Shown in pieces: positions 41,534 through 50,540 of a stretch of DNA of 64,000 nucleotides. Source of the DNA: Botrimarina hoheduenensis (GTDB lineage Bacteria; Planctomycetota; Planctomycetia; Pirellulales; Lacipirellulaceae). Position 1 is the first letter of the stretch. Each line of letters starts with the position of its first letter. The position numbers and the translations under genes were made by a program. The notes under the pieces are model-generated. The model had not been told where the DNA came from. It saw only the letters and a program-made list of their open reading frames with translations, and made no database searches. Location: positions 241,987 to 305,986 of the forward strand of contig NZ_SJPH01000001.1 of assembly GCF_007859815.1 (NCBI RefSeq). Reading direction: 5' to 3'.

Positions 41534-41926
41534 TCAGTAGTTGGCCGGAACCATCCCGCGCGGCGCAGAAAAGGGCGGCTTTGTGGGAGCCGGAAAGAAC
41601 CGGCCGGGGGGCCCCGGAAACTCGCTGACCGCTGCCGGGCGGCGCAGCAGCGGGGCCTGGTCCGGGGCACCAAGGGTTAGAGCCGGTGGTCCGTACCCTG
41701 TGGCGTCGCTGACTGCGTTGCCGGCCGTGTCGCCGTAGGGGTCGCTGTCGGGGCCACAAGCGGCCCCCTCGGCCAGCGGCCACTCACGCTGGAAATAGCC
41801 CAGCACGTCTTCCGTGACCGACCCGCCGCCACAAGTGCCGCTCGCCGCACCGCACGGAGCCAAGGCGCACCCAGAGGGGGCTCCCAGCAGGGCCGCTAGC
41901 AAGAGGGTTGCGGAGGACTTTTGCAT
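41534..41926 (-). CDS. Putative small lipoprotein
   Basis: From the ATG at 41926 (130 residues) the protein has a signal sequence SSATLLLAALLGAPSGC, with the cysteine at about residue 20 suitable for lipid attachment. The mature part is rich in Gly, Pro and Ala, contains several further cysteines (PCGAASGTCGGG), and has no recognisable domain. A later segment is Pro/Phe-rich and probably disordered. The upstream extension to 42028 overlaps the divergent or adjacent region and lacks signal-peptide features. It sits between the protease and PolX genes, all leftward. Function unknown. Confidence 0.55.
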   Translation of the reverse strand: MQKSSATLLLAALLGAPSGCALAPCGAASGTCGGGSVTEDVLGYFQREWPLAEGAACGPDSDPYGDTAGNAVSDATGYGPPALTLGAPDQAPLLRRPAAVSEFPGPPGRFFPAPTKPPFSAPRGMVPANY

Positions 41927-42042
41927 TTCTGCCGTTGATCGCCTGAACCGAGGCGCGCACCCCGTGGCGCGTCTACAAATAGGCGAATCGGCTCCGCCGA
42001 CCCCGCGTCTTCGGCAAAATCTGCGCAACCGGCAAGGCTTGC

Positions 42043-43818
42043 CTATTTCTGGCCGCTCCCCGCAAGCGGTAGCTCAGCTAGCGGACGCGTGTTCGCGACG
42101 TCAGCGGCCGTAAGTCCGGCCCGACGGGCCTGCTGAACCCCGTGCCGCAACACGCCGAATCCGCTTACGCTGTGGGCGTCGGAGCTGATCACAATCCCCA
42201 CGCCGCGGGCCTTGGCCGCCGCACAGTGTTGGTCATCCAGATCCAAACGCAGGGGGTTGGCGTTCAGCTCGAGCAGCTTGCCGTGTTCCGCGGCAGCAGC
42301 GATCAGCTCATCGACATCCAGATCGTAGGGCGGGCGTTTGTTGATCAGCCGACCGGTGGGGTGGGCGATGATCGCAACGGCCGGGTGCGCGATCGCGCCG
42401 AGCAGACGCGCCATGATCTTCGCGCGGGTCTGGCTCTGGCCGTAGTGCAGGCTGGCGATGACCCAGTCCGCCTCGGCGAGCACATCGTCGGGCAGATCCA
42501 TGCCCCCCGCTTCGAGAATATCGCATTCGATGCCGCGGAGCACGCGAAAGGCATTCCCCTCGTCAGCCAACCGCTGATTAACTCGATCGATCTCTCGCCA
42601 CTGGGCTCGCAATCGCTCAGGATCTAAACCGTGCGCCATGGTAACGCGTTGCGAGTGGTCGGTGATCGCGATGTACTCGAGTCCCCGTTCTTGAGCGGCC
42701 GCGACCATCTCGTCCAAGGTGGCCGCGCCGTCGGTGGCGCTGGTGTGCATGTGCAAATCGCCACGCAGGTCGGACAACTCGACCAGCGGCGCGAGCTCGC
42801 CCGCTTCTGCTTCGGCAAACTCTCCGCGTGCTTCGCGCCGTTCGGGCGGAAACAGGGGCAGCTTGATCGCGGCGTAGACGCTCGCTTCATCGCGGCCTGC
42901 GACCGCGTGAGCCGGATCGTTGTCGGGGTGATCCGCCGGAAAGACGCCCCACTCGTTGAGGCGCAGTCCGAGCGCCTTGGCCCTGCCACGCACTTCGACA
43001 TTGTGTTCCTTTGAACCGGTGAAATACTGCAGGGCCGCGCCGAAAGCATCGCTCGGAACGATCCGCAGATCAATCTGGAGCCCCGACTCCAGCCGGACCG
43101 ACATTTTGGTTTCGCCGCGGGCGATGGTCTCGGTGACCCCCTCGAAATCACCGAAGCGATCCATCACGCGGGCAACCCGATCGGGCAGCATCGCCGGGCC
43201 GATATCGACAAGCAAATCAAGATCGCCAATCGTTTCTTTGCCGCGTCGGTAGCTGCCTGCCGGTTCGCGGCGCTGGATCGCTGGTTCTGCATCGAGATGC
43301 TCCAGCAAGCGCGCCACCACCAGATCGGCATCGGCCCATCGCAAACGCTCGCCGGCCGCGGCGGCGTGGGCGATGCCCGCCAGCAGGGCTTCTTCGGTCT
43401 TCTTGCCGAAGCCCTTCACGGCGCGGACCTGTTCGGCCTCGCACGCGGCTTTGAGTTGTTCCAACGAGGCGATGCCCAGTTCTTTGTGCAAGGCCGCCGC
43501 TTTCTTGGGTCCGAGCCCCGGCACCCGCAGCAGCTCCAGCACGCCCGGTGCCACTTGCTCGCGGAGTTCGTCCAGCAGTGACAGGCGTCCCGACTCGGCT
43601 AGTTCGAGAATCTTCTCGGCCAGGTCCTTGCCGATGCCGTCGAGCTCGGTGAGGGCCGATGCCCCTTGATCGGTCGCGATCGCAGCCAGGCTCTGTGTCG
43701 CGTCTTTGACTTTGCGGGCCCCGTTGCGATAGGCACGCACCCGGAAGGGGTTGGCCCCCTGAAATTCGAGCAGGTCCGCGATCGTGTCAAACGCGGCCGC
43801 AATCTCGCGATTGGTCAT
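42043..43818 (-). CDS. polX: DNA polymerase/3'-5' exonuclease PolX
   Basis: Family-X repair polymerases fill short gaps in base-excision repair. Start at the ATG at 43818 (591 residues; the open frame to 44121 runs through non-coding sequence). The N-terminal part has two helix-hairpin-helix elements (LTELDGIGKDLAEKI and RVPGLGPKKAAALHKEL). The polymerase nucleotidyltransferase site GSYRRGKETIGDLDLLVDI is near residues 187-205, followed by the FTGSKEHNVEVRGRAK thumb motif. The C-terminal PHP domain starts at about 353 with DLHMHTSATDG and ends with ISSDAHSV. Length and order match bacterial PolX such as that of Bacillus. Confidence 0.94.
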   Translation of the reverse strand: MTNREIAAAFDTIADLLEFQGANPFRVRAYRNGARKVKDATQSLAAIATDQGASALTELDGIGKDLAEKILELAESGRLSLLDELREQVAPGVLELLRVPGLGPKKAAALHKELGIASLEQLKAACEAEQVRAVKGFGKKTEEALLAGIAHAAAAGERLRWADADLVVARLLEHLDAEPAIQRREPAGSYRRGKETIGDLDLLVDIGPAMLPDRVARVMDRFGDFEGVTETIARGETKMSVRLESGLQIDLRIVPSDAFGAALQYFTGSKEHNVEVRGRAKALGLRLNEWGVFPADHPDNDPAHAVAGRDEASVYAAIKLPLFPPERREARGEFAEAEAGELAPLVELSDLRGDLHMHTSATDGAATLDEMVAAAQERGLEYIAITDHSQRVTMAHGLDPERLRAQWREIDRVNQRLADEGNAFRVLRGIECDILEAGGMDLPDDVLAEADWVIASLHYGQSQTRAKIMARLLGAIAHPAVAIIAHPTGRLINKRPPYDLDVDELIAAAAEHGKLLELNANPLRLDLDDQHCAAAKARGVGIVISSDAHSVSGFGVLRHGVQQARRAGLTAADVANTRPLAELPLAGSGQK

Positions 43819-44044
43819 TTCTGTTTTGCCGAGCAACAGGAAATCGTGCGGGAGAACGGATGGAAGGCGGGGGGCTCGGTTGTGTCGAGCCGACTGCCTC
43901 GGTAGAGAAAGGCCCCCCCGAGAAAAACGTAGACGCGCGGGCCGCCCCTTCGCTAGGCTGTAATCACGGAGAGGATCGTCGCTGGTAGGGTAGGACGTTC
44001 GTTCGCGTCCGAGCCCGTTGCAGCAACCCCGTAAGGAACTTTTC

Positions 44045-45688
44045 GTGGCGACTCGCCAAATAAAGCTACGGATCGTTCTAACGCTTGGCGGACTGCTCGC
44101 CTTGGCTGAGGTACAAGCCACAGGGCCGACTACCCAACTGGCTCCCCAATCGGCTCCCCAACCCGTTCTTGGCGCGACCGTTCAGACTGTCTCGGCCACG
44201 ATCGGCATTGATGACGGCAGCCCCGCTTCAGTAGCGCGCACGATCGATCAACTGGTGGAAGCGATCGCTCGTGAGCAGGGGGTTACTCCCGGCCCGCTCG
44301 CCAACGACGCCCGCTTCTTGCGACGGGCTTCGCTCGATCTGTGCGGCGTGATCCCGCGTGTCTCCGACACGCTCGACTATGCCGCGGATCAGGACTTGGA
44401 AAAACGCGCGCGGGCCGTGCGCAAGTTTGTTCGCTCGCCCCGCTACGCGACGCATCTGGCAACCACCTGGGCTGACCTGCTGATCCCGGCCGACCGAGGC
44501 GACTTCGCGCAGCGGCTCAACGCGGTCGGTCTAGAGAACTGGTTGCGCGATCGGTTTGCCCGCAACGTGCGTTACGACAACGTGGTCTACGATCTGCTGG
44601 TGGCGACCGATGCGGGGCAGCTTGGTCCCGCCTCTTACTTTAGCGCCCACGAACTGATGCCCGAGCGGCTCGCCGCGAATTCATCACGCCTGTTGTTGGG
44701 AGTCAGCCTCGACTGTGCCCAATGCCACGACCACCCGTTCACCGACTGGAAGCAGACCGACTTTTGGGGCTATGCGGCGTTCTTTGCCCGTGTCCGCGCC
44801 GACAACGCGATGATGCGGCCCGGTGGAGCAACGCGCATTATCGATTCCGATCGTGGCGAGGTGCGGCTACCAGGCGATGACGCGGGCGAACCCATCCCCC
44901 CGCGTCCGCTCGGGGGGGAGGTGGTCGAAGACTCAAGTTATGAGTCGCGTCGCGAGCAACTCGCACTGTGGATGGCCGAGCGAGACAACCCGTACCTTGC
45001 CCGCGCGGCGGTCAATGCGGTGTGGCGGAAGATGCTCGGTCGCGGGCTCGTCGAGGAGATCCGGGCCGACGGCGCGCACCATCCCGCCACGCACGCGAGA
45101 CTGCTCGATGAAATCGCCGATGCGTTTGTTGCAGCGGGTTTTGATCTACGCTGGCTGCACGAAACGATCGCGCTCACCGACGCTTACGCGCGACAGAGCA
45201 CGAGTGAGTCCGATTCGGCCCCGGCGAAAGCCTTCGTGGCCATGCCCCCCCGAAGACTCTCGGCCGAGCAGCTTTACGACTCGTTAAGCCGATTGGCACG
45301 CCCCGCAATCACCGAGGATCCGTTTAGCCCCAACCCCGCCCGCGAGGCCTTCGTTCAGCGGATGCGGTCGGGAGGCGAAGACCCCCTTGCCTACACCGGC
45401 AGCACGCTCCAAGCGCTGGTCATGCTCAACGGCAGCACCGTGCAAGCAACCGCTGAACCAGCCGAGAGCGGGCTGACTGCCGCGCTCGAGGCACCCTACC
45501 TGTCAGACCGCGAGCGTATCGAGCTGGTCTTCATGGCGACGCTGGGCAGGCCGCCGCTGGAAAAAGAGGACCACATCTTTAGCGAGCATCTCCGCGCGGT
45601 CGGTGACGATCCCGCACATCGTGCGGCAGCGCTAAGCGATTTTTTGTGGGCTTTGGCAAACTCGACCGAGATGGCGTTCAACCACTAA
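44045..45688 (+). CDS. Exported DUF1549/DUF1553 protein
   Basis: GTG at 44045 is chosen because AAGGA precedes it by about 8 nt and a signal peptide follows (KLRIVLTLGGLLALAEVQA); this gives 547 residues. The planctomycete DUF1549 block is clear (NDARFLRRASLDLCGVIPRVSDT; LGVSLDCAQCHDHPFTDWKQTDFWGYAAFFARV). The DUF1553 block follows (YLARAAVNAVWRKMLGRGLVEE; FDLRWLHETIALTDAYARQS; RRLSAEQLYDSLSRL). Unlike the long members of this family it lacks the N-terminal cytochrome-like domain and any Concanavalin-like domain. Biochemical function is unknown; it is co-directional with the DUF1501 gene, the usual partner, 49 bp downstream. Confidence 0.88.
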   Translation: MATRQIKLRIVLTLGGLLALAEVQATGPTTQLAPQSAPQPVLGATVQTVSATIGIDDGSPASVARTIDQLVEAIAREQGVTPGPLANDARFLRRASLDLCGVIPRVSDTLDYAADQDLEKRARAVRKFVRSPRYATHLATTWADLLIPADRGDFAQRLNAVGLENWLRDRFARNVRYDNVVYDLLVATDAGQLGPASYFSAHELMPERLAANSSRLLLGVSLDCAQCHDHPFTDWKQTDFWGYAAFFARVRADNAMMRPGGATRIIDSDRGEVRLPGDDAGEPIPPRPLGGEVVEDSSYESRREQLALWMAERDNPYLARAAVNAVWRKMLGRGLVEEIRADGAHHPATHARLLDEIADAFVAAGFDLRWLHETIALTDAYARQSTSESDSAPAKAFVAMPPRRLSAEQLYDSLSRLARPAITEDPFSPNPAREAFVQRMRSGGEDPLAYTGSTLQALVMLNGSTVQATAEPAESGLTAALEAPYLSDRERIELVFMATLGRPPLEKEDHIFSEHLRAVGDDPAHRAAALSDFLWALANSTEMAFNH

Positions 45689-45737
45689 GTGGCAGAAGAT
45701 CCTCCGTTAGCTCCCCCACTCTTTCAGGGGTTTCCCC

Positions 45738-47051
45738 ATGCAGCGTCCTCACAGCATCAGCCGACGCGATTGGCTAAGGCACAGCGGCCTAGGGCTGGTT
45801 GGGGCGAGTCTCAGCGGCTGGTTCCCGCGACTTGCACAAGCTGCCGCCGCGACCGGACTCGCCCCGCGTCGGCAAGCGATCCTGCTGTGGATGGCCGGGG
45901 GACCCAGCCAGCTCGATACATTCGACATGAAGCCCGACCACGCCAACGGCGGCCTCCTCAAGGAAGCCGCGACGAACGTTCCCGGGCTGCGTTTTAGCGA
46001 ACATCTGCCCAAGCTTGCTCAGCAGGCCGATCGTCTGGGCGTCATCCGTTCGATCGTTTCCAAAGAGGGAGACCACGCCCGCGCAACCCAGCTTGCGCGC
46101 ACCGGGCACGCGCCCGGCGGGGAGATCGACTACCCCTCGATCGCTTGCTCACTTGCGGGGGAGCTGCCCGCACCGCGTGACGGGCTACCGCCGCATATCG
46201 CGATTGCTTCCCCCGCTTTTGCTGCTGGCGGTTTTGGACCGGGCTTCTTGGGCCCGCGCAGGACCCCCGCCGCAGTAGAAGCTCGGCAGGCAGCATCGGA
46301 GGGTTATGCGTCGCTCCAGGTCGAGAATCTCGATCTGCCCGGCGGCGTCGATGCCCAGCGCTTCGCGCACCGCGAACGGCTCTGGCAAACGCTCCAGTCC
46401 GAGTTCTTGCACGATCAGACTACCGGCGCTCTCGCCTCGCATGACGGCCTTCATCGCGAAGCCATCAAGCTGATGCAGGGCTCGGCGCGGGAGGCGTTTA
46501 ACCTAGACGCCGAGTCGGCGGTGGTTCGCGACGCCTATGGCCGGGGGCGTTTCGGGCAAGGTTGTCTGTTAGCGCGCCGGCTCATTGAACGGGGCGTCCC
46601 TTTTGTCGAAGTAACGCTGGGCGGGCAAGACCTGGGGTGGGACACTCATGCCGACGGCTTCCGCCAGGTTCAGCGGCTCTCGGAAGAGCTCGACAACGGT
46701 TGGGGGACTTTGATGCAAGAACTTGCCAGCCGTGGGTTGCTAGAAACGACCACCATTTTGTGCATAGGTGAATTCGGTCGCACCCCGCGGATCAACGATG
46801 CGGGCGGTCGCGATCACTTCCCTGATGCTTGGAGTTGTGTGCTGGGCGGCGGCGGCGTGGCGGGGGGCCAGGCCTACGGCAGCACCAGCGAAGACGGCAT
46901 GACGGTGGTGGACGGCAAGGTTAGTGTGGCCGAAGTGCTCGCCACGTTTGCCGCGGCTTTGGGAATTGATCCGGCAACCGAGAACGTTGCGGGCGGCGAT
47001 CGGCCGATCAAGATCTCTGAGGCCGAGCCGATTGCGGAGCTGCTCGCGTGA
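45738..47051 (+). CDS. DUF1501 (alkaline-phosphatase-like fold) protein with Tat signal
   Basis: A 437-residue protein beginning with a twin-arginine signal (SRRDWLRHSGLGLVGASLSGW), so it is probably exported folded through Tat. The mature part fits DUF1501, a sulfatase/phosphatase-like family very common in Planctomycetes: AILLWMAGGPSQLDTFDMKP near the N-terminus, LPKLAQQADRLGVIRSI, VEVTLGGQDLGWDTH with the conserved Trp-Asp-x-His, and the C-terminal CIGEFGRTPRINDAGGRDHFPDAWSCVLGGGG. It is paired with the DUF1549 gene upstream, and its TGA overlaps the GTG of the EF-hand gene by 4 nt. Substrate unknown. Confidence 0.9.
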   Translation: MQRPHSISRRDWLRHSGLGLVGASLSGWFPRLAQAAAATGLAPRRQAILLWMAGGPSQLDTFDMKPDHANGGLLKEAATNVPGLRFSEHLPKLAQQADRLGVIRSIVSKEGDHARATQLARTGHAPGGEIDYPSIACSLAGELPAPRDGLPPHIAIASPAFAAGGFGPGFLGPRRTPAAVEARQAASEGYASLQVENLDLPGGVDAQRFAHRERLWQTLQSEFLHDQTTGALASHDGLHREAIKLMQGSAREAFNLDAESAVVRDAYGRGRFGQGCLLARRLIERGVPFVEVTLGGQDLGWDTHADGFRQVQRLSEELDNGWGTLMQELASRGLLETTTILCIGEFGRTPRINDAGGRDHFPDAWSCVLGGGGVAGGQAYGSTSEDGMTVVDGKVSVAEVLATFAAALGIDPATENVAGGDRPIKISEAEPIAELLA

Positions 47052-48988
47052 GCGATCGCATGAGCGGCTCATCGGGCGTGTGGGTAGGCCGCCGCAGCGG
47101 CCTACTCGGCGTGCTTGCTAGTGGGGTGTTGTTCTCGCTGGTCGGTTGCGGCTCGTCGCCCCCGCCGGCTCCTGCGGTGACGCCCCAGCAGAGCGAACGG
47201 CCTCAGTCGTCTTCAAAATCCGCAGCGGTACCGGATGCCACGGCAGAGGCGAATTCGCAACTGCCTGCGAGATCGGTCGCTCAAGAAGACCCGCCTGCCA
47301 GCGCGCAGGCGACGACGATCAAGCCCGAGCGTATTGTTCTGTTTACGCCCGATGGTCCGCTCCTCGTCGATCTTGTGCTTGCGATCGACGGACTTCCACA
47401 GCAGCAGGCTGTTCGTGAATTTGCGGCAGCGCTAATCGAGGCGGTCGATGCCAACCACGATGGCAAAGCCGAGTGGGGTGAGCTGCAAAACACGGAAGTT
47501 CGCAGTCGTCTGGCCGTGCTTGGAGAACAAACTTTTGACGACACGGCGTTGAAAGATGCCCGCCGCAACTTCGACTCCGACGGCGATGGCATGCTCGATC
47601 CGGAGGAAGCGCTTGCTTGGCTCGAGCGCAGCGCAGATAGCGTAGCGCCACGCATGCTGCCTCGACTGACCGGCGACCGGGCCTTTGAGCCCGATCCACG
47701 TGGTGCCACGACTTGGGGGGTGCTGGATGCTGATGCCGACGGGCTGCTTTCGACGGATGAGATACAGAACGCCCCGCAGCGGCTGTTTGGTCGCGACGCC
47801 AATGATGACCTGATTGTCGCCCAGCAAGAGATGCTGGGACTCAACGACTTGCAGCGGCAAAGAGAGCAGCAGCTGGGTCAGGAACGCACTGCGCCCGTGG
47901 GGGCGGCTTATCGCGCGGGCCTGTTTCTGCGGACCGACAGCGATCCGCTTGATGTGCGTTCGGCTCTGACCTTACTTGTCCCGACCGGCATTGTGGCCCG
48001 GAGCACTTTTGCCGCTGCCGCACCCTTATTCGACCGTCTTGATCGCGATGCGGATCAGGCACTGCGCGATGAAGAGTGGCGTACACTAGCAACGCTTCCG
48101 CCAGCGATCCGCTGGGAGGTTTTCTATCGCCAATCGGTCTACGATCAGCCCGATCAAGCTTCGCGTTCCGAGGTAAATCGAGCCCCGAGACAAGCAGCGT
48201 CGCTCGAAAGCCGCTGCGAGCTTGTGACACCCCACGATGTTGATCCGGCGATCGAGCTGCAAGCGGTCACCGCGAACGGTTTTGGCGCGCAGTTGCCACG
48301 CGGCAAGGTGGCTTTTGTGGCGATCGATAACGCCCGCGATCTCGGGGCAGAGTATCAGCCGCTGTTGGCGGCTCTTGCCAACGACACCGATGGCAAACTA
48401 ACCCGCGCCGAGTATCAGGCGCTGCAGAGCGGTCGGGGAGCGGCTGACTTCGAGCAATTCGGAGCCGGCGCCGACAACGCCCTCGACGCCGAAGAATTGG
48501 ACGCTTACCTGCGGTTTGCCTCGGCGCGGTCGCGACTACCAATCGGGGTGACCGTTACCGCCGGAGATGATCCGCTCTTTGGGGTCCTCGATACCAATGG
48601 TGACAAGCGACTGGCCGAACCTGAGTTGGCGGTAGCCGTCGAAAAGTTATTCGGCCTTGCCGGGCAAGATGGCGTGCTTCAGCCTCGTGAGGTGCCTTGG
48701 CAGATGAATGTTACCGTGCTCCGCGGTGCCGCGGGTCTCAACCGCTACATGGAAGGGCCCGTTGCGGGCAGCGCACGCCCCACGTCAGCAGTAGCGCCAC
48801 GCTGGTTTCGCGGTGCCGACTACAACGGCGACGGTGTCGTGAGCCGCCGTGAGCATGTCGGTCCAGCGAGCGCCTTTTTAGTGCTCGATCACGACAACGA
48901 CGGTTTCGTGACCCTGGATGAGGCCCTCGCGAGCACCGCCGCCACGGCCCCAGAGATTTACAGCAAAGCCGCGGCGAGCGATAAGTAG
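47048..48988 (+). CDS. EF-hand repeat lipoprotein
   Basis: A 646-residue protein starting with GTG that overlaps the DUF1501 stop. A lipobox (FSLVGCG) at about residue 37 indicates lipid anchoring. The mature protein carries eight or nine calcium-binding-loop-like segments spread along the chain, among them DANHDGKAEWGE, DSDGDGMLDPEE, DADADGLLSTDE, DTNGDKRLAEPE, DYNGDGVVSRRE and DHDNDGFVTLDE; some others (DRDADQALRDEE, GADNALDAEE) are degenerate. Between them are longer beta-rich regions. It is probably a Ca2+-dependent envelope protein acting with the DUF1549/DUF1501 pair. The final 31 bp overlap the convergent transporter gene. Confidence 0.85.
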   Translation: MSDRMSGSSGVWVGRRSGLLGVLASGVLFSLVGCGSSPPPAPAVTPQQSERPQSSSKSAAVPDATAEANSQLPARSVAQEDPPASAQATTIKPERIVLFTPDGPLLVDLVLAIDGLPQQQAVREFAAALIEAVDANHDGKAEWGELQNTEVRSRLAVLGEQTFDDTALKDARRNFDSDGDGMLDPEEALAWLERSADSVAPRMLPRLTGDRAFEPDPRGATTWGVLDADADGLLSTDEIQNAPQRLFGRDANDDLIVAQQEMLGLNDLQRQREQQLGQERTAPVGAAYRAGLFLRTDSDPLDVRSALTLLVPTGIVARSTFAAAAPLFDRLDRDADQALRDEEWRTLATLPPAIRWEVFYRQSVYDQPDQASRSEVNRAPRQAASLESRCELVTPHDVDPAIELQAVTANGFGAQLPRGKVAFVAIDNARDLGAEYQPLLAALANDTDGKLTRAEYQALQSGRGAADFEQFGAGADNALDAEELDAYLRFASARSRLPIGVTVTAGDDPLFGVLDTNGDKRLAEPELAVAVEKLFGLAGQDGVLQPREVPWQMNVTVLRGAAGLNRYMEGPVAGSARPTSAVAPRWFRGADYNGDGVVSRREHVGPASAFLVLDHDNDGFVTLDEALASTAATAPEIYSKAAASDK

Positions 48989-49950
48989 GTCGCCAGCGTC
49001 GCTAGATCGGTCAGCGTTAAAGTGATCGGTCCAGCGGCGATGCGTGGGTCGGTTCGCAGCATGTGCAAAGTCAACGGCACGAGCACGCCTAAACCGGTTG
49101 CAAGCGTGACGGTCGTAGCAATCGTTGCCAGCAAGCAGACCGCCAAGGCGCTGTCCCCCTTCCAGAGCACCGCCACTCCGGCAATGGCGGCCGCACAGGC
49201 AACGCCCAGCAAAGCTCCGACCGGCAACTCGTGGGCGATCGCCCCGAGAAGCCGCCGGAAACGCATGCGCCCCCGGCTGTGGTGCGCTTGCAGCGTCAGC
49301 GTCAGTGATTGGATGCTGACACTTTCCGCGAGGGCGAGAACCACCGGGATAAAAGCGGCGACCGCAACAGCGCGGGCCAGCACTCCTTCAAAGGCGTCCG
49401 CCACCACTGCCGCGGCAAGTCCTCCGCCGACGTTGCACATCAGCCAGGGCAACCGGCGGCGGAAAGCCGCTGCCGGCGTCGCCCGGCGGACCTCCTCCAG
49501 ACGAACACCGATGATCTGAAAAAAATCGTTCGCTTCTTCCTCTTCCGCGTCGTGCAGTGCGACTGTGCTCATCTCCTCGGCGTAAACATGCACGTCAACC
49601 ACACCGACCATGCGTCCCGCTTGGTCAATCACCGGCAACGCTAGCAGGCGGTGCAAGAGGAAGAACTCACAGGCGTCGGCCAAAGTGGCAGAAGAGGGCA
49701 GGCTGACAACCCGCTGCACCATGATCTCACGCACCCGCTGATGCGGTTCGCTGAGCAGCAGGGTGCGAGTCGGTAGCACGCCTACAAGTCGCTCTTCATC
49801 ATCGACCACGTAGAAGTAGAGCACGCGTTGGTCGATGTTCGATCGCCGCGCCTCGACAAGCGCATCGGCCACCGTCAGCCCTGCCCCGACCCGGATAAAC
49901 TCGGATCGCGTGTGGAGCAGTACATTGTCTTCTAAGTGAGCGACGGCCAC
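48958..49950 (-). CDS. MgtE-like magnesium/divalent cation transporter with tandem CBS
   Basis: The 330-residue protein starts with GTG at 49950, preceded at 5 nt by AGGAGGG. It has no MgtE N-domain; residues about 20-145 are two CBS modules (MVQRVVSLPSSATLADACEFF and LALPVIDQAGRMVGVVDV), followed by a five-helix region from about 175. The first helices contain DAFEGVLARAVAVAAFIPVVLALAESVSIQSLTL, which aligns with the MgtE pore segment, but the usual Gly-Gly-Asn-x-Gly run is replaced (ALAESVSIQS). This suggests altered ion selectivity or gating. Convergent overlap of 31 bp with the EF-hand gene. Confidence 0.8.
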   Translation of the reverse strand: MAVAHLEDNVLLHTRSEFIRVGAGLTVADALVEARRSNIDQRVLYFYVVDDEERLVGVLPTRTLLLSEPHQRVREIMVQRVVSLPSSATLADACEFFLLHRLLALPVIDQAGRMVGVVDVHVYAEEMSTVALHDAEEEEANDFFQIIGVRLEEVRRATPAAAFRRRLPWLMCNVGGGLAAAVVADAFEGVLARAVAVAAFIPVVLALAESVSIQSLTLTLQAHHSRGRMRFRRLLGAIAHELPVGALLGVACAAAIAGVAVLWKGDSALAVCLLATIATTVTLATGLGVLVPLTLHMLRTDPRIAAGPITLTLTDLATLATYLSLAAALL

Positions 49951-50013
49951 AGCGCCCTCCTCGGCGCACCCGGCGGAGGCGCGAATCGCTCACGCCGCCA
50001 ATCCGAGCAAGGG

Positions 50014-50457
50014 TTATTCGTCTTCCGTCGGCGGCGGGCGGTAGCCCCGCTGGGTGGCGACAGTAATACGATTGCCTCGCTCGTTAAACGAAACCTCTTC
50101 CATGTAGGCGCGAATCAGAAGCATGCCGCGCCCGCCGAGCGCCTCAAGATTTTCATCAGCAGTGCAGTCCGCAACCTCGGTCGGGATGAACCCGTGTCCC
50201 TCATCTTCGACCGACATCCAAAAACGCTCAGCGCTGACTCGGCACAAGACCTGAACCTTTTTTTCAGGGTCGCTGCCGTTGCCGTGGCGGATGGCATTGG
50301 TGAGCGTTTCTTCCAGCGTCATCTGCACGCCGAAGTAGTCTCTCCCGTCCCACCCGAGCTGCGCTAGGTGAGCGAGTACCTCGTTCAGCAGGGGCAAGTG
50401 CGCGCCGAGTCGGCTCTCGAAACGGGCCTCGGTGGTCCACGCCCATTCCCCGGTCAC
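50014..50457 (-). CDS. RsbW-like HATPase anti-sigma/serine kinase
   Basis: A 147-residue GHKL-type ATPase. The N box is EETLTNAIRHGN (Asn for Mg-ATP), the G1 box DEGHGF and the G2 box GGRGMLLI. Proteins of this size without other domains phosphorylate a STAS partner and may sequester a sigma factor. The start is GTG at 50457 with GAGGT about 8 nt upstream. The STAS gene lies 83 bp upstream in the same direction, forming an RsbV-RsbW-like pair. No PP2C (RsbU/RsbP) phosphatase or cognate sigma gene is adjacent; the sigma factor at 37.4 kb is group 2, not obviously its target. Confidence 0.88.
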   Translation of the reverse strand: MTGEWAWTTEARFESRLGAHLPLLNEVLAHLAQLGWDGRDYFGVQMTLEETLTNAIRHGNGSDPEKKVQVLCRVSAERFWMSVEDEGHGFIPTEVADCTADENLEALGGRGMLLIRAYMEEVSFNERGNRITVATQRGYRPPPTEDE

Positions 50458-50540
50458 GCTCAGTTACCTCGCACCCGGTTAATGGCGTTAGGGGGTTCGA
50501 ATGGGGGGGCGTGAACGCCCCAGATGGCCTGGGAGGGTGG

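Noticed and set aside
44690..44780. A CxxCH (CAQCH) heme-c motif in the DUF1549 protein
   Set aside because: This motif sits within the conserved DUF1549 block (SLDCAQCHDHPF) and is a family feature; the single occurrence and lack of a cytochrome domain make heme binding unsupported.
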